A stretch of DNA of 64,000 nt from Hemerocallis citrina (Eukaryota; Streptophyta; Magnoliopsida; Asparagales; Asphodelaceae), in the NCBI GenBank assembly GCA_017893485.1, contig CM030360.1, positions 16,725,971 to 16,789,970 of the forward strand. Direction: 5' to 3'. The translations under genes were made by a program, and so were the position numbers. Below the pieces are notes generated by a model. The model ran no database searches. It saw only the letters and a list, made by a program, of their open reading frames with translations, and was not told where the DNA came from. Shown here piece by piece: positions 56,001 to 64,000 of the stretch; the first letter of the stretch is position 1; each line of letters starts with the position of its first letter.

Positions 56001-57392
56001 TACAATCAAATCCGAATGTTCCCCCCGGACATTCCGAAGACCTCCTTCGTCACCGACCAAGGCCTCTACTGCTACCGGGTCATGCCGTTCGGTTTGAAGA
56101 ACGCGGGCGCCACCTACCAGTGCCTCGTCAACAAGGTCTTCCAGAGCCAGATCGGCCGAAACATGGAGGTGTACGTTGACGACATGCTCGTCAAGAGCGT
56201 CCAAGGCACTGATCATGTGGCCGACCTCCAGGAGGCCTTCAGAGTGTTGAGAAGGCACAGCATGCTGCTGAACCCGAACAAGTGTGCGTTCGGGGTCTCT
56301 TCGGGAAAGTTCCTCGGCTTCATGGTAAGCCAACGAGGAATCGAAGCTAATCCCGAGAAGATTAAGGCCATATTAGACATGGCTCCGCCTCGGAATATCA
56401 AGGAGGTGCAAAAGCTCACTGGTCGGCTCGCCGCTATCGGTCGGTTCCTCTCGAAGTCGGGGGAAAAGTGCCTCCCCTTCTTCAAAGCACTCAGGGGGGC
56501 TAAGGGTTTTGAATGGGGCCAACCACAACAGGAATCGTTCGACCAGCTGAAGGCCTATTTGGTGAACCCCCCTCTGCTCAGCAAACCGGTCCCGGGCGAG
56601 ACTCTCTTCATCTACTTGGCTGCTTCCGAGCAGACCCTAAGTGCTGTCTTGGTGAGAGAGGAGGACCGGACCCAAAGGCCCATCTACTACGTGAGCAAAG
56701 TGCTTCGGGACGTCGAGCTCCGCTATCCGAGGATAGAGAAGATAGCTTACGCCCTGGTCACGGCAGCGAGGAAGCTTCGGCCGTACTTTCAATCCCACTC
56801 GGTCGTTGTCCTCACCGACCAACCCTTAAAGCAGATACTCTACAAGCCTGAGACCTCGGGCCGACTGATGAAGTGGTCCACAGAGCTGAGTCAGCATGAC
56901 ATCTCTTACCAGCCTCGGACGGCCATCAAAGCGCAAGCCCTCGCCGACTTCATCGTAGAATCCACTATCCCTGAGATCGGCCACATCCCGAATGGACCTC
57001 CCATCTGGACAGTCTTCGTGGACGGATCCTCCTGTAATGAAGGAAGCGGCGCCGGCATCATTCTAAACGGCCCTGATGACTTCGTGCTCCAGTACGCGAT
57101 CCGCATGAACTTCAAGGCCTCGAACAATGAGGCAGAGTACGAGGCACTCATTGCTGGTCTCGGACTTGCACGAAGTGCTGGGTCACAGCACCTCCGAATC
57201 CACAGCGATTCCCAGCTCGTCGTGAACCAAGTCTTGAGCGAGTACGAGGCCCGAGACGAGCGGATGGCGAAGTACCTTGCTAAGGTTCGGGCCCTTATGG
57301 GCCGGTTCGAGGAGGCGCTCATCCAGTGCGTCCCTCGTGAAGAGAACTCACAGGCCGATGCCCTCTCCAAATTGGCCTCATCCTCCCTGTAA
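53025..57392 (+). pseudogene. Tat-2 gag, protease, RT, RNase H and second RNase H
   Basis: The start is MPPKKVRSPG. One register is kept throughout, with in-frame TAG at 53,370-53,372 and 53,541-53,543 and TAA at 57,390-57,392. Gag shows RPPFSRTIMEAHIPRGFKPP, the capsid core to LRDYVKRFTAEVRSIASL (about 54,260), and WCRYHRDHGHDTNDC (54,643). The protease site reads VENGSS (Glu at 55,071-55,073) where Tat-1 has VDNGSS, so the catalytic Asp is replaced. RT is intact: FMDAFSGYNQI, MPFGLKNAGATYQ, YVDDMLVKS (56,172). The first RNase H is degenerate (YLAASEQTLSAVL). The second, 57,003-57,389, has all four acidic positions (VFVDGSS, NNEAEYEAL, HSDSQLV, NSQADALS). The 1,280 codons from 53,550 are uninterrupted. 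Confidence 0.95.
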
Positions 57393-58415
57393 GGTCTCGA
57401 ACAGACCGTACTGATTGAAGTCCTCTCTAAGCCGAGCATCGAAGACGAGACACCTGGCTCGGTGGAGTCATTGCCGGTCATGCTGCAGGACAATTGGATG
57501 AAGCTACTGGTAGAATTCTTAAAGGACGGGGTTCTGCCCTCGGATCCCAAGGAAGCACGCCGAGTAAGAACTCGGGCCGAGCGGTACGTCTTGATCGAGG
57601 GCATCCTATACAAACGCTCTTTCTCTCAAATAGACGGCCGACCGTACCTAAAGTGCCTCTCTCCGGATCAGGCCGAATATGCCCTACAAGAGCTCCACGA
57701 AGGCATCGGAGGGGCACACTCAGGATTCAGGTCCTTGGCCCGAAAAGCTTTGAATTATGGGTACTTCTGGCCGACCCTCCTTCAAGACGCCGAACGACAC
57801 GTTCGGCAATACAGCTCTTGTCAGAGACACTCCAGCATCCGTCGCCTCCCTCAAGCAAACCTCGCCTCCCTATCAAGTCCTATCCCCTTCGCCATGTGGG
57901 GAATGGACTTACTAGGGCCTTTCCCTCCAGCTCCGGGTCAGTTCAAGTTCTTGGTCGTAGCCGTTGACTACTTCTCGAAGTGGGTCGAGGCCGAGCCCCT
58001 CGCCACTATAACCGAGAACAAGGTGGTACAGTTCTTCTGGAAGAGCATCATCTGCAGGTTCGGCGTCCCCCGTGTCCTCGTGACGGACAACGGGACTCAG
58101 TTCACTGGCGCAGCATTCCGAGCTCTGTGCGATGACCTTGCTATCCAACAACGCTTCTCGTCCGTCTCCCACCCTCAGTCGAACGGACAAGCTGAGACTG
58201 CTAATCGGCAGATCCTCGTAGGCATCAAGAAAAGGCTGGACAAAAGTTCCAAAGGCTTATGGGTCGACCAACTCCCCAACGTCCTATGGAACTACCGCAC
58301 GAGCAAGCGGACCCCCACAGGAGAGTCTCCTTTCAACCTCACCTATGGGTCCGAGGCCGTGATACCTCTCGAGGTCGGAATACCTTCCCCTCGGCTCGCA
58401 GCCTATAGTCTGCAA
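57393..58415 (+). pseudogene. Tat-2 integrase, C-terminally truncated
   Basis: Same register after the TAA. The zinc domain reads HEGIGGAHSG and WPTLLQDAERHVRQYSSCQRH, so the first Cys of the pair is Tyr. The DDE core is complete: MWGMDLLGPF (Asp 57,906-57,908), VTDNGTQF, NGQAETANRQ. It continues through NYRTSKRTPTGESPFNLTYG and SEAVIPLEVGIPSPRLAAYS. Similarity to Tat integrases ends there, and the rest of the open frame (to 58,589) is the antisense of a coiled-coil gene. The C-terminal domain is therefore missing. Confidence 0.9.
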
Positions 58416-59761
58416 GTGTCGAATCTCCGAGAGCAAATCATCCCGCTCGGCTATAATCTTCGACTGATTGTGCCGAATACACTTGACCCGAAGAGCGTTG
58501 CTGAACGCGATTTGCGAATCCTCGTCCCCTCCTGCAGAGCTCAGCTCGGCGATCCTATTCTCCAGACGCTGGATCTCGGCTTCCCGTAGGTCGAGGACGG
58601 ACAAAAGGTGAGCCCGCTCACCCTCAGCTCGGCGTAACTCCAGCTCGACGCTCCTAGGACTCAGAGCCGCCGTCCCAGAAGAGCCTTCAGATTTAGAGTT
58701 ATCATCCGAGCCGTGCAGATCAGCATGTGGATCGGCCGCCTCGAGCTGAAAAAAGGGGAAAACAAATAGCAAAATTTCAATGCACTGCCGAAGCCCAACA
58801 CTTGAAAATTTTCTGAAGAAACTTTCAGAGTTGCATTCATATATATAGCGGCTTCACATACATCAAGACCGACCCTACAACAACATTTTACAACAAATCA
58901 GAAGGGACATGAAGCGACATGATCAAGTTCTCTTCGGAAGGGGAACGCTTCGGTTTAAGGAAACGCGAGGACGACGAGGCTTGCCCTCCGAGCTCGATCC
59001 TAAACCAACGAAGCGCGACCCCCCTTCGCTGCTGGCCCTAACTGCGGTGCCGACCGAGGCCCCGCTCGACGAGACAGCCACACTGCTCTGAGCGTCGGCT
59101 GGACTCCGTCTGGTCATAGGCGAGCGTGTCACAAGTTCGTAAAAAGAGATCCCTCTCTCGCTCTCTTCACGAGTACATGACGTACTGCAGACGTTAGCCC
59201 TCTCCGGCACAGGCTTGAGCGACGCGACCTCTTCTTCCAGTTCGATGATTCTGTCCCTCAGAGCGTCGTCCTTCACCATCTTCTTCGGACGGGAGGGTCT
59301 TGACGAGCCAGAGACGGTGGCGCCATCAGTCGCAAGCCGATGGAAGTGGGTGACCTCGATCCCCCATCTATCGTGATCCTTCTGAGCCTGTCGACTTCGG
59401 CCAATAGCCTCTTGTGCTCGGCCGACGCCTTCTCCAGCTCGGAATTCAGTTTCTCTTCCGCCGCCGAGCGTTCTTTCTCCGCTAATTCCAAGTGTTGGAC
59501 CTCAGCCAAAAGGTCCTCGTTCTTCTGCTTGGCGGTAGTGAGCTCTCTACGGAGCCGCTCGACTTCGCCTTCGGGACAAGGGGCCTGGGGGTACTTCCGC
59601 AGTTGAAACAGCTCGCGACAATACCTCCGCACAGCTGCCTTCGTCTCCTCCAGCCTCCCGAGCAGAAGAAACTGCCTCTGTCGGCTGTGTGAGAGCTCAC
59701 CCTTCGTTTTGGCCAGCTCCTTACGCAGGTGTGCGACCTCCGTAACCGGACCGAACCTTGC
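58284..59761 (-). pseudogene. Antisense coiled-coil coding region downstream of the antisense gene
   Basis: Coding-like pieces on the minus strand. The first starts at 59,761 after a clear 3' splice site (GATTTTCAG) and reads AHLRKELAKTKGELSHSRQR, EVERLRRELTTAKQKNEDL, EKLNSELEKASAEHKRLL. A frame change near 59,340 leads to MVKDDALRDRIIELEEEVAS and a Ser/Arg-rich end. Another piece starts at 58,765 after CCCCTTTTTTCAG and reads LEAADPHADLHGSDD, SVELELRRAEGERAHLLSVL and REAEIQRLENRIAEL. It then runs into antisense integrase near 58,415. Heptad-rich, so structural or protein-binding. It may be extra 3' exons of the antisense gene or a separate decayed gene. Confidence 0.5.
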
Positions 59762-59973
59762 CTGAAAATCAGAGATAAATCCGAGATCCAACACTTGGAG
59801 AATTCTACGCCAAATCAAACACAAAATCCGAGACTCAACACTTGGATGAATTTTGGCCAAACAAAATATTTTCATTCGAAACCGAGGAGAGAGTTTTACA
59901 AAAGCAGTGGTCAGTCCGCAGTTAGGCTTACAAAAAGAGACAAAACAGCAAAAAACAAAAAGAGACAACCGAG

Positions 59974-62290
59974 TCAGGGGTCGACCTTTTTGCCGTTCGG
60001 GTCCGTCGACCCCCCGGTCTTGTCCTCGCCATCGCCCTCGCCTCCGCCTTCGCTCCAACTCTCCTCCCCGGAGTCATCCTCCTCCTCGCCCTCGGCCTCG
60101 GCCTCCCCTGGGCCCTCGACATGTTCCGTCTCCCCCTCGGGGTCGAGCATCCCCTTGGGAACTCCCTCCTCCCCTTCCACGGGGTCGTAGAAGTGGTAGA
60201 TGGATGTGTCGAAGCCCGGGTTCTTGGCGGCTACATGTAGCAAGGCTCGACCGTAGGCATCCTCCATATTCTGGAGCATGTGATGCGCGGCCTCCTCCTG
60301 CACGGCCTTCTTCACCTTCTTCACCTTCTTCAGGTGTTTGACCATGATCTTCTCGGCCCTCTTCCGAGTCGTCTCCGCTTCCGACCGAGCATTGGCCAGC
60401 TCCCCCTTCAGCTCGGCAACTTCCTTCTCCGAAGCCTCAAGCTTGGTTGCCGCGTCCTTCGATTGCTGAACGGCGTCAGCCAGCTTCTTCTCCAGCCCTT
60501 CCACTTCGACACCCCTCTTCGCCGAGAGGAGCTGCTCGGCATCAAGCTGCTTCGCGACCTTGACACGCTCCACCCTCTCCCGATCATGCTCCTGTTCCTT
60601 GCTCGCGAACTCCTCGAGCAGGAAGTTGAAGTGGCAGAGGGTCTGAAAGAAAAGAACAACACATTAAAACCCGAGCCCAAGAACTTGGAAAAATTCTAAG
60701 AAAGACATTTTTTACGAGGGAGAGCTCGGCCTACTTACCGACATTGTGTTCCGAGCAATCTGCATCGCGGCGTCCCCTGCTAGCCCGGCCTTCAAGGTCG
60801 CTCGATCCTTTGGGGTCGGCAGATGCCTCACCGCTTCCATACAGATGTTGCCATCGCCCAAGAAGCCGTCGACATTCATCACCTGCCAGTCAGGGACGAA
60901 GATCTGCTTATGACGCTCGGTCAAGATCGTCTCTGCCTCGGCAGTGAGGGACGGGACTTTGAGGGACAACACCTCCTTCACCCCGAGCGCACCGCTCGAC
61001 GAACCGGGTGCATCCCCCTTTGGGGGCGGTGTCGGCGTGCCCGAGGCAGGAGAGTCGAGGACCATGATCTCCCCCTGCTCGAGGACCGCGACCTTCGGCT
61101 GGTCGGCAGCCTTCTCGACCGAAGGCTTCTTTGAGGCTCGGCTGTCCTGAGGCCCCGCCGAAGGCCTCTTCTTCTTCGCCTCCTGCTCCGACCTACCCTT
61201 CGCCATCAGAGCCTTGTAGTCCAGCTTCATCGTCTCTGCACAAGCCGAATGAAAAAACTTAGAAAAATTCTCATGAACTTTAAGCAGAGAATATAAATAC
61301 CAGAAGCATACTAGGGTCGATCGGACTGAGACCCCCTCGGAACAGGTCCTCCTCAGTAATATCTTTCCAGCTTAGCGCTGGCAGGGCGAGGAGCTTCTTC
61401 TGGACCTCCGCCTCCTCATCACTCAGCACCGCCTCCTTCTTGGTCCGCTTTGGCAGACCATCCTTTGCCCAAACCATCGGTATCACCCACGGCGTCAGGG
61501 ATCGGATGAGGAAGTACTTCTCCTTCCAATGTTTGATCGAGTCCGGATTCTCGATTAGCTTCACACCCGTCCGGGGCGAAAGATAGAACCTCTGTTCGTC
61601 TCGCCTTGGCTGACAGGGCCGGTAGAGACTCCGAAAGAGGAACATAGTCGGCTTGGCGCCGACCTCTTGGCATCGGAGGACGAACGCCATGACGTGCCTC
61701 CATGTGTTCGGCATCAGCTGGGCGGGGCTCAAACCGTACCAGACCAGGACATCAACCACGAACGGATGGAGGGGAAAGCAGAGTCTGGCGATAAGGGAGT
61801 CGACCGGAAAGACACACACGTCCGACGAGGACTTTGTATTGGCTCGGAAACCCGGCCCAGGGAGGAGCAGTCTGTAGTCGGCAGGGATCCGGAAACCCTC
61901 TCGGATCGGACGAAGGTCGGTCTCGGTAAGAGACGAGATGGTATGGTCCACCTCGGACAATTCCCTCGGCTCGTTCTCTTCGACCAGCTTAGCCGTGCCT
62001 TGGGTCACTCTCTCCAAGGTGTCCTCGGCATAGTCCCGTATGCCTCCCACGCTCGACAGGGCAATAGGCTGCCGACCGAACGCCCCCGCTCTCTTCGACG
62101 TTTCCACGATCGTGACCACGGCTTTACCCTTCTGGGACACCGCCGTGACATCCTTAGGCAGTTCGGCCACTTCGCCCTCCCTATCCGGACGTACGACGGT
62201 CTGATCTATCGGCTCCACTACCTCCTTCCTTTTATCCCCTCGGCCAACGGCTTGCTCCGAGGCGGGGGTCTCATCCGTGATCTTAACCAT
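59974..62290 (-). CDS. Three-exon antisense gene of Tat-2, putative gypsy-associated protein, 714 aa
   Basis: Exon 1 is 62,290-61,312, exon 2 61,235-60,739, exon 3 60,642-59,974. Donors are GTATGC and GTAAGT, acceptors TGTGCAG and CTTTCAG; introns are 76 and 96 bp. The phases fit and no stop interrupts the 714 codons. Residues about 115-285 (FRIPADYRLLLPGPGF, RLCFPLHPFVVDVLVWYGLS, PAQLMPNTWRHVMAFV) resemble the plant domain annotated as 'putative gypsy type transposon' (PF04195). Residues 327-492 are Lys/Pro/Ser-rich. Residues about 505-630 form a coiled coil (GLEKKLADAVQQSKDAATKL), ending in a strongly acidic tail. Function is unknown. The frame is cleaner than the sense gag-pol. A TATA box lies 190 bp upstream. 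Confidence 0.75.
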
Positions 62291-62481
62291 TTTTTCTAAA
62301 AGAGAAGGGAAAGGGACTGACCTTGAAGTGATAGGTACGGTCGGAAAGTTCGCCGGAGACAGGGAACGCTACTGCGACAGCTAGCACCACCACCAGAGAG
62401 CTGAAAACTTCGAAGGCAAAGTGAAAATTGAAGAGAGAGAGTAAAAGTAAAAAATGAAACTTGGTCTAAGGGGGGGTGAAG

Positions 62482-62488
62482 ATTTATA
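62482..62488 (-). promoter_or_regulatory. TATA box for the antisense gene
   Basis: On the minus strand it reads ACTATAAATCTTCACC, a good plant TATA box, about 190 bp before the ATG at 62,290. A second TATA-like sequence (GCTATAAGTAC, minus) lies at about 63,597-63,604, upstream of a second copy of the neighbouring repeat. No transcript evidence. Confidence 0.55.
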
Positions 62489-62660
62489 GTAAAATGGAAC
62501 GTCCTTTGGACTTCCAAACGAAAGAGTGCGACTTTTGGGCTGCTCTCGAAACGTCGCGAAGGCCCAACACAACTGCCTTCTTCACCAAGTCAACTAGCTC
62601 GGCGCCAGGGGATCTGAATCTGAACCATACACGATCCGAACCTGCCTGCAACAGAGTCCG

Positions 62661-62870
62661 GTCGGTTTCCGAGCAAGTGCCTTCCCGAGCCTGCAAACGG
62701 AGAAAACTCACTTTCTCCTCAACTTTCGCGTAAAATCTCGATCAGACGGCCCAGATCTCGCCGAGAACACTAGACGACAAGATAGTGTTTTCTTGAGAAA
62801 TGTGCCCGTCTTGGGATGCGCGCCATCATCCAACGGCTCGGGTTGCGTCTCGTCGCTCGGACGATTGAAC
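62661..62870 (+). repeat. Direct repeat in Tat-2 untranslated region, copy 1
   Basis: It matches 63,798-64,000: GGTCGGTTTCCGAGCAAGTG, ACTTTCTCCTCAA, CTCGATCAGACGGCC, AGATAGTGTTTTCT and GAGAAATGTGCCCGTCT occur in both in the same order, at roughly 88% identity by eye. Confidence 0.88.
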
Positions 62871-63208
62871 CCTCGGACGCTCCACCTATGTCTAGAGGGA
62901 ACGGGAAAAGTTTTGATTCAAAGTTTTAAGGCACCGCCCTCGGCGAGCACCCCCCGGGTCCCGGGTCTCGGTCGGTATTCCGCCGACCCCCAGGCCCCGG
63001 TCGAAAGCAGATCAACACTCAGAGATCGGGAGAAGCGCACCATTCCGAGTCAGTTGATTGCAACTGCGAAGGTTCGGCCTAAACTCGGGCAACAGAACCT
63101 TCACAGTTGCAAACAACTTGCCCGGAACGCCCTTCATTTCTTCCGGAAGTCCGAGCCATGATCTCCCCCGACGCTGGTACCCACGACGAGGCAGTCCGAG
63201 TCCGGAGA

Positions 63209-63425
63209 AGATCATGGTGGAAGAACGACCGCTCGTCCTTCCGAAGCAACTTACCCCTCGGATTCGGACATGGATCATCACCTCTTCCACCAAGGTCTCC
63301 GCCGAGCTCGGCACCCACTGCGGAGCAGCCAGAGTAGGCAGAAGATCTTGGTGGAGGAACGACCACCCGTCCTTCCGCGGTAGCTCATCCCTCGGGTCCG
63401 GACTATGGTCGTCACCACTCTTGCC
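63209..63425 (+). repeat. Tandem repeat in Tat-2 untranslated region, about 136-bp period
   Basis: Two copies share GATC-TGGTGGA-GAACGACC, CGTCCTTCCG, CTCGG-TTCGGA or CTCGGGTCCGGA, and TCACC (63,209-63,290 and 63,345-63,425). Part of a third appears near 63,130-63,200 (TCTTCCGGAAGTCCGAG). Confidence 0.7.
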
Positions 63426-63797
63426 TTATTCTCCCCCGCTCCTGACATCCACTTTGGGGCCGTCGGAAACGAGAGAAGGAAAAGGCGAGAGAGCGACCAC
63501 CCCTCCGAACCCCGAAGGAGAAGTTACCCAAGGCAAATACCACCGAGGTCTAAAACTCAACATTGTTGCGACTGAAATAACAAGGGGGATGGAGTACTTA
63601 TAGCCTGCCCTCCAAGACCTAGCCATTATGATCCTCGGAAGTTGAGACACCACGCATTGATTGAAGGAGTTATCCTTAATGACCTGGGGAAGGCGGAACG
63701 CCACACAAACCCCGAGGCACCATTAATGTCCTTGGGAACAGAATCATCTCGAGACAGTTCGCACCACGTCACCCAGCCTGCCGAGACCCCCTGTCTC

Positions 63798-64000
63798 CGG
63801 TCGGTTTCCGAGCAAGTGCCTTCCCGAGCTCGCAAATGGGGAAAATTCACTTTCTCCTCAAAAATCGCGCCTGATCTCGATCAGACGGCCTAGATCTCGC
63901 CGAGGACACTAAACGACAAGATAGTGTTTTCTCGAGAAATGTGCCCGTCTCGAGATGCACGTCGCCATCCGATGGCTCAGAGTGCGCCACGTCGCTCGGC
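63798..64000 (+). repeat. Direct repeat in Tat-2 untranslated region, copy 2 (cut by window end)
   Basis: Second copy of 62,661-62,870, about 1,137 bp downstream, continuing past the window. It has no long open frame of its own. Confidence 0.88.

Larger units (their letters stand above)
52369..64000 (+). mobile_element. Tat-2: Tat-lineage Ty3/gypsy element with antisense gene, partial
   Basis: 5' LTR, primer site, gag-pol with a second RNase H (the Tat signature), truncated integrase, antisense coding region, repeat-rich untranslated DNA. The 3' LTR is not in the window. It is much better preserved than Tat-1: the sense frame stays in one register for about 5.4 kb with three point stops. Confidence 0.88.

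Noticed and set aside
61667..62299. 210-codon plus-strand frame
   Set aside because: Antisense shadow of exon 1 of the 714-aa gene.

Overview
This window is repeat-rich nuclear DNA of a flowering plant, probably a eudicot. It holds nested Ty3/gypsy LTR retrotransposons of the Tekay-like chromovirus, Tat and Athila types, plus hAT, PIF/Harbinger-like and Mutator-like DNA elements. I see no tRNA, rRNA or CRISPR feature and no convincing ordinary host gene. Almost every recognisable coding sequence belongs to a transposon, and most are broken.

Layout. 1-1.26 kb is a broken chromovirus pol fragment on the minus strand. 1.3-9.0 kb is AT-rich DNA with a direct duplication, a hAT MITE with a perfect 8-bp target duplication, an unassigned MITE, two Harbinger-like elements flanked by TTA, and low-complexity tracts. 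9,011-12,145 is a complete non-autonomous Mutator-like element (MULE) with a perfect 9-bp target duplication. It carries a truncated mudrA fragment running inward from the left and a spliced, open plant-mobile-domain reading frame running inward from the right.

13-50 kb is one old Tat element (Tat-1) split by later insertions. A minus-strand Tekay-like element (TSD CTAAG) sits 17 bases into the Tat-1 gag start. A plus-strand Tekay-like element (TSD GGGCT/GAGCT) sits inside one LTR of the first. A deleted Athila copy interrupts Tat-1 gag. A solo LTR (TSD GACGC) that itself contains another solo LTR (TSD ATCAG) follows the Tat-1 protease. Tat-1 then ends in a tandem-repeat tail. 50.1-52.4 kb holds two more LTR pieces.

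52.4-64 kb is a second, younger-looking Tat element (Tat-2) that runs off the window. It has a 5' LTR, primer-binding site and a long gag-protease-RT-RNase H-second RNase H-integrase frame broken by only three stop codons. On the opposite strand downstream lies an apparently intact three-exon gene for a 714-residue protein (plant gypsy-associated domain, coiled coil, acidic tail), with further coiled-coil coding sequence below it running head-on into a truncated integrase. Upstream of the antisense gene is a TATA-containing region with tandem and long direct repeats.

The signals most worth following are the antisense gene of Tat-2, the MULE that fuses mudrA and plant-mobile-domain pieces between palindrome-loaded terminal repeats, and a 1,165-bp block of near-identity between two otherwise diverged LTRs of one element, which looks like gene conversion.
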